From positions 1 through 35,637 of the forward strand of contig JAGQVX010000025.1 in NCBI GenBank assembly GCA_020437755.1: a DNA stretch of 35,637 nucleotides, read 5' to 3'. Origin of the DNA: Flavobacteriales bacterium. GTDB lineage: Bacteria > Bacteroidota > Bacteroidia > Flavobacteriales_D > Sanyastnellaceae. The notes under the pieces are model-generated. The model had not been told where the DNA came from and searched no databases. It saw only the letters and a program-made list of their open reading frames with translations. A program made the translations under genes and the position numbers. Shown here in pieces: positions 25,844 through 33,149 of this stretch (positions are counted from its first letter, which is position 1; every line of letters begins with the position of its first letter).

Positions 25844-26938
25844 ATGAAGATCAAAGAAGTACTCGACTATCTGGAACATTTGGCGCCCGGATATTTGCAG
25901 GAGGATTATGATAATTCCGGACTTCTGGTGGGCGATCATCAGCAGGAGGTTACGGGGATTCTGGTGTCTCTCGATTGTATCGAATCGGTTGTGGATGAGG
26001 CTATTGAAAGGAAATGCAACGTTATTATTTCCCATCACCCCATTGTATTCAGCGGTCTCAAACGGTTTACAGGTGCCGATTACATTCAGCGAGTGATTAT
26101 CAAAGCAATCCGGAATTCCATTGCGCTGATTAGTATCCATACCAACCTCGATAATGTTCAACATGGCGTGAACAAAGTGATCTGCGATCGCTTGGGTATT
26201 TTGTCACCCAAGATTCTGAAGCCCAAAACCGGGATATTGGAAAAACTGGTGACCTATATCCCTCAGCCGCATCTTGAAGAGGTGAGAAATGCATTATTTC
26301 GGGCTGGTGCCGGCCAAATAGGCGAATATTCCGAGTGTAGCTTTAGTTCTGTAGGCCAGGGTACATTCACGCCGTCTTCCCGGGCGAATCCGTCTATCGG
26401 ACAGCGCGGCAAAAGGGAGCAGGTGGATGAGGTTCGTCTGGAAGTTCTCGTTGAAAAGTGGAAAAGGCAATCGATTTTGCAGGCGCTGATGGAGAGTCAT
26501 CCCTATGAAGAGGTAGCCTGGGAAGTATATCCTATTGTCAATGCCCATCCACAGGTAGGTTCCGGAATGATTGGAGAACTTGCAGGTGAGGAGAATGAGG
26601 AGGCATTCGCCAAATGGGTAAAAGATCGCATGAAGGTTTCGGCGGTCAAGCACACGGCATTTTTGAATCGTAAAGTCAGGAAAGTCGCTGTATGTGGGGG
26701 TTCCGGAAGTTTTCTTTTGGCGGATGCCATAAAAGCCGGCGCCGATGTATTCATATCTTCCGATTTCAAGTACCACCAGTATTTTGATGCCGATGGGCGT
26801 ATTGTGATTCTGGATATTGGGCACTATGAAAGCGAGCAATTTACCTCTGAATATCTAATGGTCAGCCTCACAGAAAAATTTCCTAATTTTGCCGTCCATT
26901 TATCCCAAATCAGGACCAATCCGATAAATTTCATTTGA
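25844..26938 (+). CDS. Nif3-like dinuclear metal centre protein
   Basis: A 364-aa member of the Nif3/YbgI family (often labelled GTP cyclohydrolase 1 type 2-like; the true reaction is unsettled). Metal ligands are visible in 'ISHHPIVF', 'SIHTNLD' and the C-terminal 'DIGHYESE'. Between the two halves (about 130-250) is the extra domain seen in long-form bacterial members, with 'RNALFRAGAGQIGEYSECSF' and 'SHPYEEVAWEVYPI'. Length fits the long form. It diverges from lpxK with 39 bp between starts and precedes the coiled-coil protein by 1 bp, a pairing common in Bacteroidota. Confidence 0.94.
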   Translation: MKIKEVLDYLEHLAPGYLQEDYDNSGLLVGDHQQEVTGILVSLDCIESVVDEAIERKCNVIISHHPIVFSGLKRFTGADYIQRVIIKAIRNSIALISIHTNLDNVQHGVNKVICDRLGILSPKILKPKTGILEKLVTYIPQPHLEEVRNALFRAGAGQIGEYSECSFSSVGQGTFTPSSRANPSIGQRGKREQVDEVRLEVLVEKWKRQSILQALMESHPYEEVAWEVYPIVNAHPQVGSGMIGELAGEENEEAFAKWVKDRMKVSAVKHTAFLNRKVRKVAVCGGSGSFLLADAIKAGADVFISSDFKYHQYFDADGRIVILDIGHYESEQFTSEYLMVSLTEKFPNFAVHLSQIRTNPINFI

Positions 26939-26939
26939 A

Positions 26940-27728
26940 ATGAGTAATAAAGTTGCAAAATCGCCGGAAGAGAAACTTCGGGCACTCTATGACCTTCAGG
27001 TGATCGATTCTATGATCGATAAAATGCGCATCGTAAGGGGTGAGCTTCCTCTTGAAGTGCAGGATCTGGAAGATGAAATCGAAGGACTGGAAACGCGTCT
27101 TGGAAATCTTCAAGCGGAAGTGGAGAAGATTGATGACGAAATCAACGGAAAGAAGAACACCATTCAGGATGCTTTGGGCCTCATCAAGAAATATGAGGAG
27201 CAGCAAAACAACGTTCGAAACAACCGTGAATTCGATTCGCTGAATAAGGAGATCGAGTATCAGGGATTGGAGATTCAGTTGTGCGAAAAGAAAATTAAGG
27301 AGTTCCAGTTTCAGCGCGAGCAGAAAATGGAGGTGATAGACGCAAGCCAGGAACGACTCAACGAGCGTAAAGGTGACCTCGATTCAAAGAAATCCGAGTT
27401 GAAGGAAATCGTTGCCGAAACGGAGAAGGAAGAACAAATCCTCGCCCGTATGTCGGAAGAATACTCGAAGGAAATCGATGAGCGTTTGTTCGCTGCTTAT
27501 AGTCGTATCCGTGGTGCTGCCAAAAATGGTATGGCCGTGGTTCCTATCGATCGTGAAGCATCGGCCGGTTCATTCATTAAGATCCCGCCTCAGAAGCAAT
27601 TGGACGTTGCAGCCCGCAAGAAGATCATTGTTGATGAGCACAGCGGACGTATTTTGGTTGATATGGAACTCGCTACAGAGGAGCGTGCCAAAATCGAAGA
27701 GTTGATTCAGAAAGAATTGCAGGGTTAA
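26940..27728 (+). CDS. Coiled-coil C4-zinc-ribbon family protein lacking all zinc cysteines
   Basis: A 262-aa protein. Residues about 10-185 form a long coiled coil; about 195-262 match the C-terminal domain of the zf-RING_7/CdsZ-like family, with 'GMAVVPI' before and 'IPPQKQLDVAARKKIIV' inside. In the family as I know it, two C-x-x-C pairs bind zinc. Here the positions are Ser208/Ser211 (S-A-G-S) and Asp232/Ser235 (D-E-H-S), so no zinc ligand pair remains, while the surrounding residues are well kept. The reading frame is intact. Family members are thought to act in RNA/protein or secretion-related contexts; I assign no function. It is 1 bp downstream of the Nif3 gene and followed by a strong terminator. 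Confidence 0.9.
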   Translation: MSNKVAKSPEEKLRALYDLQVIDSMIDKMRIVRGELPLEVQDLEDEIEGLETRLGNLQAEVEKIDDEINGKKNTIQDALGLIKKYEEQQNNVRNNREFDSLNKEIEYQGLEIQLCEKKIKEFQFQREQKMEVIDASQERLNERKGDLDSKKSELKEIVAETEKEEQILARMSEEYSKEIDERLFAAYSRIRGAAKNGMAVVPIDREASAGSFIKIPPQKQLDVAARKKIIVDEHSGRILVDMELATEERAKIEELIQKELQG

Positions 27729-27751
27729 TATACCTGTGACTGAAGAAATAG

Positions 27752-27779
27752 AAAAACCCCGCTTTTGGCGGGGTTTTTT
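27752..27779. terminator. Bidirectional Rho-independent terminator
   Basis: Stem AAAAACCCCGC / GCGGGGTTTTT with loop TTTTG, followed by T residues. The A-run on the left gives a U-run on the opposite strand. It therefore can end both the Nif3/coiled-coil operon on the plus strand and the convergent FadL-type gene on the minus strand. Confidence 0.93.
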
Positions 27780-27797
27780 AATGCTCTGTTTTTCCTT

Positions 27798-29264
27798 TTA
27801 AAACCTAAATCCACACGACATCAGGAATTGCCCGGTGCCGCTTTTTATTTTGATGGGTTCTACAAGGTCGGGATTGAACATGTAGTATTCCGAAAACTCT
27901 TGTTTCTGGGTGTAGCTGATGTCTGCGTAGAAATGAAGGCCGCGGTATCCCAATCCACCTGCATAGGTAAACACTGCGGGATTGTCGGTTACCGCCCCAT
28001 TCACGTATGCCGATTGCTGATAGCCCACTCCTGCTCGAATTCGGAATGGCTTTCCAATGCGGAATTCTGTTCCCACACGCACATTGTGTGCAGGACGGTA
28101 AATGGCTGAAATGGCTTGATTCTCAGCGGTGAAGTCATAGGAACTGAGAACATTTCGCGTGTTGCCCAATTTTCCGGTTGCATAGTTTACAAATTCATAG
28201 TCGGCATTCACGACGCCGGCCTTTCCAAGAACGAAGGCAGCACTTCCTCCCAAACGATAGGTGGTTCGAATACGATAATAGTTGGCCACAATATCTGTTG
28301 ATGCATCATAGGGAGCTTCACCTTTAAAAACCGATGTCATATCGCGCGAAAAGGACTCCGTAATACTGAACCAGGTGGGTGTTTGACCGGAAATCCCCAC
28401 TCGCAGCCAATCGGTAGCCTTGAAAATGGCTCCGAGCTTGGCATTAAATCCTGAGCCGGAAACATTGAACGTTTCTGCAAAAGTGAAGTGGTCCAGTTCA
28501 AGATCCTCTTCAGTAGTGTATTCGGTATAGCTCGATTCTTCAGTATAGTTGATTCGAGGGAAAGCCAATGCGCCCCCCAGGTAAAGTCGGTCCCGATAGT
28601 TGGCGCCAACAGCAAAAGCAGTTTCCGCCAGATTTCCCGATCGTTCAATGACCTGCATTTGGTTGACCTGTCCGGAAATGACATGGTCGTACTCATTATC
28701 GGTGCTATCAATGGGATTGATCAGGTAGGTGTCCCAAGCCAACCCGGCATCGTAAGGGAAGGCGAGGTAGAGTTGATCTCCGGGTGTTCCGTTGGCCTGG
28801 GCTACAAATTGATCCAGCAATGAGCGATTGTTCATGGAGCCTGTGGCTGTAATTTGCTCTTTGAATGTGGCCAGTCGGTTGTAGGCAACACCAAAGTTCA
28901 CCCGTTTCCAGTCGCTGCTTTGAGTGATATTACTGCTCACGAATCCCAGGCTGTGGACGCCGGCGGCCAGACTAAAATCATTGTGCAGGTCGTCGGAATA
29001 GGTTGATTCGTTGGCAATTCCCGAAATTCCAAGTGTAATACCAAAATCACCCCTACGATACAACCCTACTCCGGCAGGATTGATGGAGAAGGAGGACAGG
29101 TCGGCTCCGAGCGCCCCGAAAGAGCCTGCCATGCCGGCGCTGCGGCTGCTCATTCCTTGCCAGTCAAGAAAACTGTAGCGAAGTACATCTACTTCATTCT
29201 GAGCATTGGAATAGCTGGTGCCAAGGCATAGGGCAACCAGGAATATGATCACTTTGCGTTTCAT
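27798..29264 (-). CDS. OmpP1/FadL-family outer-membrane transporter
   Basis: A 488-aa outer-membrane protein with a signal peptide (cleavage near YSNAQ). The mature start 'DVLRYSFLDWQGMSSRSAGMAGSFGALGADLSSFSINPAGVGLYRR' region shows the FadL/TodX hallmark of an N-terminal hatch with G-x-x-G-A-L-G-A-D and N-P-A-G. The rest is barrel-type alternating strands, ending in 'CGFRF' with terminal Phe. FadL-type channels take up hydrophobic compounds such as long-chain fatty acids; the actual substrate is not predictable here. It lies 29 bp downstream of the Tyr-rich lipoprotein gene and is probably in one operon with it. Confidence 0.92.
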   Translation of the reverse strand: MKRKVIIFLVALCLGTSYSNAQNEVDVLRYSFLDWQGMSSRSAGMAGSFGALGADLSSFSINPAGVGLYRRGDFGITLGISGIANESTYSDDLHNDFSLAAGVHSLGFVSSNITQSSDWKRVNFGVAYNRLATFKEQITATGSMNNRSLLDQFVAQANGTPGDQLYLAFPYDAGLAWDTYLINPIDSTDNEYDHVISGQVNQMQVIERSGNLAETAFAVGANYRDRLYLGGALAFPRINYTEESSYTEYTTEEDLELDHFTFAETFNVSGSGFNAKLGAIFKATDWLRVGISGQTPTWFSITESFSRDMTSVFKGEAPYDASTDIVANYYRIRTTYRLGGSAAFVLGKAGVVNADYEFVNYATGKLGNTRNVLSSYDFTAENQAISAIYRPAHNVRVGTEFRIGKPFRIRAGVGYQQSAYVNGAVTDNPAVFTYAGGLGYRGLHFYADISYTQKQEFSEYYMFNPDLVEPIKIKSGTGQFLMSCGFRF

Positions 29265-29293
29265 AAGCTCTTTATTTGGACGTGTGTCATCGA

Positions 29294-30613
29294 TTATCTT
29301 CCTCCTCGTGATGATCTGGAAGAATTGCTGCTACCCGAACGTGAATTCCCGCTGCTTCGCGAGCCGCCCGAAGAGCGGCTGCCACTGTTGGAAGAATTGT
29401 TTCGTCCGGAATTCCAGGAGTCGTTGCTTCTTGAGTTCCCGGAGTTTCGATTCGTGTCGGGCATTTTGAAACGGTCGCGATCGTTATTGTTGCGCTGTTG
29501 CTGATAACCGTCATTGCCCGAGTTGTTGCGTTGATTATTGTAGTTGGGGCGTTGATTGTTGTTTTGCGCCGGATTTCGATCGCGCGATGTATTGTTATTG
29601 CGGCTATCTCGTTCACGGAAATAGTCATCCTGCGTGTTTACCGGATCGTTCAATCGGCTAGGGTTGTTCTGACTCGGTGCTTTCCAGTTGTAGTCGGAAG
29701 TAGACTGGGGCTTCGGAGAAGCGGGAGCTACCTCATTTGCCGGATGGCGCTCTACCTGGTTCGAAGCCAGAACATCAGATGATGAAACAAGCGCTTGTGG
29801 GCGAGCGGGCTTGCTGACACGCTCAGCGGTTACGTCTTGATGGATGTGTTCCACCTGACCAGCCTGGTCGGGTCTTGAGCCTGAATTGTCTTGCGCTATC
29901 ACATCCGAAGTGCGTTCACGGTGATCCTGGAGCAGAACATCTCCTGTATAGTTGGAGTTGATGATAGAGCCGCTGCCAATTGGAGTGCGGTGACCAACCT
30001 GTGCGTAGCCGCCGTATCCGTAGTCATAGAAACCAGGGTTTCCATACCCGTATCCGTATCCATATCCGTAACCATAGCCATAGCCGTACGGACTATAACC
30101 ATATGGGTAATACCATGGATTGTAGTTGTAGCAAAAGGGATCGTACCAGGGGTCATACCCCCAGTTGGAACACCATGGGTTGTAGAAGGCAGAGTATCCG
30201 TAATTGTAGTTGAATGGATAGTAGTAGTTGTACCCCCAGTTGTACGACATGGACCAGCCCCAGTAGCTGTTGTAGCTCAATGACCAGCCCGGACGGCGAG
30301 TGTAATAAGGGCGGTAAGGATACCCACCGTACGCATTGCCGTAGTAGTTGTTGGTAACGTAGGTGTCACCACCATCGTTGTAATAATCATCCTGGTAATC
30401 GTCCTGATAATTGTACTGGTCTGAGTAGTAATCGTCCTGTTCCTGATCTTCAGTCTCCACATGAGAGGAGCTGAGGTCATATTCTTCAGGATCGCTGGAA
30501 ACCCGGTAGATGTCGTCTTGTTCCAGATTATCATTATAGGCATATTTGCCAACATTGCAGGATGTAAGTAGAGCAGCAATGCAGATCGAAGCTAGAATGG
30601 ATACGTTTTTCAT
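29294..30613 (-). CDS. Tyr/Asn/Gly-rich low-complexity lipoprotein
   Basis: A predicted lipoprotein of 439 aa from the ATG at 30613, which gives the natural MKN start (an in-frame ATG at 30619 would add two residues). Lipobox LTSC puts the acylated Cys at 19. Residues about 35-95 are Asp/Gln/Tyr-rich, and about 95-215 are dominated by Tyr, Trp, Asn, Pro and Gly, including a run of alternating Tyr-Gly. A mixed region of about 215-330 follows, and the last ~110 residues are Asn/Arg/Ser/Gly-rich, ending in a basic SR/RGG-like tail. No enzymatic domain is visible. Composition suggests a disordered, possibly adhesive or condensate-forming surface protein, but this is speculation. A consensus -7 box lies 39 bp upstream. 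Confidence 0.85.
   Translation of the reverse strand: MKNVSILASICIAALLTSCNVGKYAYNDNLEQDDIYRVSSDPEEYDLSSSHVETEDQEQDDYYSDQYNYQDDYQDDYYNDGGDTYVTNNYYGNAYGGYPYRPYYTRRPGWSLSYNSYWGWSMSYNWGYNYYYPFNYNYGYSAFYNPWCSNWGYDPWYDPFCYNYNPWYYPYGYSPYGYGYGYGYGYGYGYGNPGFYDYGYGGYAQVGHRTPIGSGSIINSNYTGDVLLQDHRERTSDVIAQDNSGSRPDQAGQVEHIHQDVTAERVSKPARPQALVSSSDVLASNQVERHPANEVAPASPKPQSTSDYNWKAPSQNNPSRLNDPVNTQDDYFRERDSRNNNTSRDRNPAQNNNQRPNYNNQRNNSGNDGYQQQRNNNDRDRFKMPDTNRNSGNSRSNDSWNSGRNNSSNSGSRSSGGSRSSGNSRSGSSNSSRSSRGGR
30030..30098 (-). repeat. Hexanucleotide-type repeat coding Tyr-Gly dipeptides
   Basis: Within the Tyr-rich lipoprotein, successive near-identical hexamers (TAYGGN on the coding strand) encode about eight alternating Tyr-Gly pairs. 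Third-base variation shows it is not perfectly homogenised, but the tract could expand or contract by slippage without frameshift. Confidence 0.8.
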
Positions 30614-30651
30614 GACCATGAGGTTTTTTGCGCCAATTGAGGTCTTTCCTT

Positions 30652-30659
30652 CAAATGTA
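30652..30659 (-). promoter_or_regulatory. Putative -7 box for the Tyr-rich lipoprotein-FadL operon
   Basis: On the minus strand this reads TACATTTG, matching TAnnTTTG exactly, 39 bp upstream of the chosen ATG. No TTG lies at the proper spacing. It sits in the ~104-bp divergent region shared with proS; a 7-of-8 match (TACTTTTA) at 30674-30681 may serve proS on the plus strand. Confidence 0.5.
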
Positions 30660-30717
30660 CGACTTTGAATTCTTACTTTTACAGCACACTAAATTTATCA
30701 AGAATCGTTCCATATTT

Positions 30718-32187
30718 ATGGCTTCAAAACTCACTCCACGCAGTACAGATTATTCGAAATGGTACAATGAATTGGTAGTAAATGCCGATCTCGCTCAGCA
30801 CTCTGATGTTAAGGGGTGTATGATCATCAAACCTTATGGTTATGCCATTTGGGAGAAGATGAAAGACCAACTCGACCGCATGTTCAAGGAAACCGGGCAT
30901 CAGAACGCCTACTTTCCATTATTCATTCCAAAGTCTTACCTCAGCAAGGAAGCAGATCACGTAGAGGGATTTGCCAAGGAGTGTGCGGTGGTGACGCACT
31001 ATCGTTTAAAGACGAGCGAAGATGGGGGTGTGGTTGTTGATCCGGATGCCAAGTTGGAAGAGGAGTTGATTGTTCGTCCTACCTCCGAAACCATTATTTG
31101 GAATACCTATAAAGGGTGGATCCAGTCGTACCGCGATCTTCCGATTCTGGTGAATCAGTGGGCCAATGTCGTGCGATGGGAGATGCGTACCCGCTTGTTT
31201 CTCAGAACCACAGAGTTCTTGTGGCAAGAAGGTCATACGGCTCATGCAACAAAGGAGGAGGCTATTGAAGAAACGCACAAGATGCTTGATGTGTATGCCG
31301 AGTTTGCTGAGAAGTACATGGCTATTCCGGTAATCAAAGGGGTGAAGACGGCAAGTGAGCGTTTTGCCGGAGCGGTGGATACATTGTGCATTGAAGCTAT
31401 GATGCAGGATGGGAAGGCGCTACAGGCAGGAACCAGTCACTTCCTGGGGCAGAACTTCGCGAAAGCTTTTGATGTGAAGTTTGCCGGTAAAGATGGTGGA
31501 ATGGATTACGTGTGGGCAACCTCATGGGGCGTTTCAACCCGATTAATGGGAGCATTAATCATGACCCATAGCGACGATCAAGGTTTGCGACTGCCACCGA
31601 GTCTGGCTCCAATTCACGTGGCGATTGTGCCTATATATAAAGGTGAAGAACAATTGGAAGAGATTCGTGAGAAACTGGATGGCTTAATCCAATCGTTGCG
31701 TGCGGCAGGGTTGGTAGTGAAGTTTGACGACGACGACACCAAGAAACCGGGATGGAAGTTTGCCGAGTACGAGTTAAAAGGTGTGCCTGTGCGTTTGGCA
31801 GTTGGTCAGCGCGATTTGAGCAACAACATGATTGAAGTAGCGCGCAGAGATACCGGTGAAAAGGTTATGGTTTCCATGGATGAGGCTGCCGGACAGGTGC
31901 AACGCATATTGGATGAAATCCAGAAGAACCTTTTTGATGATGCATTTGCGCACCGGGCGGCCAATAGCCGAAAGGTGGAGAGTTATGCGGAATTCAAAGA
32001 GGAGATTGAGAAGGGCGGCTTTTTGTACGCGCACTGGGATGGTACGGCCGAAACGGAGGCGAAGATTAAAGAAGATACCAAAGCTACCATTCGGTGTATA
32101 CCTATTGATGGAGAGCAGGAGGAAGGCAAGTGCATGGTGACCGGAAATCCGTCGAGTCAAAGGGTTATATTTGCCAGAGCATACTAA
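30718..32187 (+). CDS. proS: Prolyl-tRNA synthetase (type 3, archaeal/eukaryote-like)
   Basis: A 489-aa cytoplasmic class II synthetase charging tRNA-Pro. Motif 2 is seen in '[25 protein letters not shown]' and motif 3 in '[25 protein letters not shown]'. The anticodon-binding domain starts near '[11 protein letters not shown]', and the C-terminal zinc-like domain ends in the typical Tyr ('QRVIFARAY'). There is no editing insertion, which fits the type 3 form used by many Bacteroidota. The frame is open from 30628, but the ATG at 30718 ('[18 protein letters not shown]') is where family similarity begins, so I chose it. The next gene starts 6 bp after the stop. Confidence 0.96.
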   Translation: MASKLTPRSTDYSKWYNELVVNADLAQHSDVKGCMIIKPYGYAIWEKMKDQLDRMFKETGHQNAYFPLFIPKSYLSKEADHVEGFAKECAVVTHYRLKTSEDGGVVVDPDAKLEEELIVRPTSETIIWNTYKGWIQSYRDLPILVNQWANVVRWEMRTRLFLRTTEFLWQEGHTAHATKEEAIEETHKMLDVYAEFAEKYMAIPVIKGVKTASERFAGAVDTLCIEAMMQDGKALQAGTSHFLGQNFAKAFDVKFAGKDGGMDYVWATSWGVSTRLMGALIMTHSDDQGLRLPPSLAPIHVAIVPIYKGEEQLEEIREKLDGLIQSLRAAGLVVKFDDDDTKKPGWKFAEYELKGVPVRLAVGQRDLSNNMIEVARRDTGEKVMVSMDEAAGQVQRILDEIQKNLFDDAFAHRAANSRKVESYAEFKEEIEKGGFLYAHWDGTAETEAKIKEDTKATIRCIPIDGEQEEGKCMVTGNPSSQRVIFARAY

Positions 32188-32193
32188 AAACCT

Positions 32194-32886
32194 ATGACAG
32201 AGGCACGAGAATTAATTCTGAAACTCATTGAGGAGAAAGCACGCGTGAAGCAGGATGTTTTCTTCAATACGAAGGAGCGTTTTGCAGAACTCAAAGACGT
32301 TTTGGATCAAACCATGTCTGAATTGCAAGAGTCCTTTGGAGACCGGGACAATCGCATCACCATGTATTATAAGTCGAAAGGCGAGTACGAGGCTGAAGTA
32401 AAAATTGCCGGAGATATCCTGATCTTTCACATGCACACGAACGTCTTTCAATTCGACAAGTCACATAGCTTGTGGAGGTCTTCGTATTTGAAAGATGATG
32501 AGTCGAACGGTTTTGTGGGGGTAATCAATATTTACAATTTCCTGGCTGATTCATTCAAGTTTCACCGCCAGCAGGATATTGGTTATTTGGTAGCGCGGGT
32601 TTTCGTGAATCGGGACAACCACTTTTTGGTTCAGGGAAAGCGACAATTGGGGTTCCTGTACAACGATTTTATTGGAAGTGAACTCACGAAGGAAAAGATG
32701 ATTGACATTGTTGAGTCCACGATCCTGTACACGCTGGATTTCGACATGCTCACGCCACCGTATCAGAACATGCAGGAAGTAACTGTGGAGCAGATACAGG
32801 CTTTGAGCGATAATTTGAACATCATCACAGGTAAGCGTCTTGGTTTTCGCTTCAGCAGTGACGATGATGGAGCTGAATTCGAATAG
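32194..32886 (+). CDS. Conserved hypothetical cytoplasmic protein downstream of proS
   Basis: A 230-aa soluble protein with no signal peptide or membrane segment. The N-terminal third is helical and charged ('ELILKLIEEKARVKQDVF'), and the middle is mixed alpha/beta ('EYEAEVKIAGDILIFHMHTN', 'GVINIYNFLADSFKFHRQQD'). The tail is acidic (DDDGAEFE). I do not recognise a family with known activity. It begins 6 bp after proS on the same strand, so it is almost surely co-transcribed with it. The context suggests a housekeeping role, but nothing more specific can be supported. Confidence 0.85.
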   Translation: MTEARELILKLIEEKARVKQDVFFNTKERFAELKDVLDQTMSELQESFGDRDNRITMYYKSKGEYEAEVKIAGDILIFHMHTNVFQFDKSHSLWRSSYLKDDESNGFVGVINIYNFLADSFKFHRQQDIGYLVARVFVNRDNHFLVQGKRQLGFLYNDFIGSELTKEKMIDIVESTILYTLDFDMLTPPYQNMQEVTVEQIQALSDNLNIITGKRLGFRFSSDDDGAEFE

Positions 32887-32910
32887 ATTTCAGAAAAAAT
32901 AGTCGGGATG

Positions 32911-32940
32911 TTGCGATAAAGAAAAATCCATTTATCTTTG
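32911..32940 (+). promoter_or_regulatory. Promoter of tRNA-Glu
   Basis: TTG at 32911-32913, a 19-bp spacer, and TATCTTTG at 32933-32940: a near-ideal Bacteroidota primary sigma promoter (TTG-N19-TAnnTTTG). The tRNA begins 16 bp after the -7 box. It is the best promoter in the window. Confidence 0.82.
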
Positions 32941-32956
32941 CACTCCGAAATTAAAC

Positions 32957-33028
32957 GGCCCGTTCGTCTAGGGGTTAGGACGCCAGGTTTTCATCCTGGT
33001 AGCAGGGGTTCGATTCCCCTACGGGCTG
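32957..33028 (+). tRNA. tRNA-Glu (anticodon UUC)
   Basis: A full 72-nt cloverleaf can be drawn: acceptor GGCCCGT / ACGGGCT (7 bp, with a terminal G-U), D-arm with GGGGTTA loop, anticodon stem CCAGG/CCTGG with loop TTTTCAT giving anticodon TTC at 32990-32992, T-arm with TTCGATT loop, and discriminator G at 33028. The 3' CCA is not fully encoded (CA follows). A tyrosine recombinase gene lies just downstream, making this tRNA 3' end a likely integration target. Confidence 0.97.
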
Positions 33029-33032
33029 CAAT

Positions 33033-33045
33033 GTGTCTGAGACAC
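33033..33045. repeat. 13-bp palindrome just after the tRNA gene
   Basis: GTGTCT-G-AGACAC is a perfect dyad with one central base, 5 bp downstream of the tRNA-Glu 3' end. The 11-mer TGTGTCTGAGA (33032-33042) recurs as a direct repeat at 33123-33133, 91 bp on, just before the recombinase stop codon. It may be a recombinase arm or core site; no function is proven. Confidence 0.5.
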
Positions 33046-33051
33046 GTAACA

Positions 33052-33085
33052 AGAGAACCCACGCCAGTCGTGGGTTTTCTCGTTT
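33052..33085 (+). terminator. Terminator downstream of tRNA-Glu
   Basis: A 12-bp stem (33052-33063 with 33069-33080, one G-U wobble) and a 5-nt loop CCAGT, followed by a pyrimidine-rich stretch with only short T-runs. It probably ends the tRNA transcript and may also act on minus-strand recombinase transcription. Confidence 0.75.
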
Positions 33086-33149
33086 CTATACCTTTCCTTT
33101 TCCCCTCTATTCTTCATAAACGTGTGTCTGAGATGCATGACGTGTAGTA

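Noticed and set aside
25805-26164. N-terminal extension of the lpxK frame
   Set aside because: It runs antisense through the well-supported Nif3 gene and shows no LpxK similarity; the ATG at 25804 starts the family-like sequence.
30628-30717. Extended N-terminus of prolyl-tRNA synthetase
   Set aside because: The 30 extra residues are unlike the family, cover the likely promoter region, and precede a good ATG at 30718.
32938-33147. 69-codon open frame on the plus strand
   Set aside because: It reads straight through the tRNA-Glu gene and its terminator, so it is not a gene.
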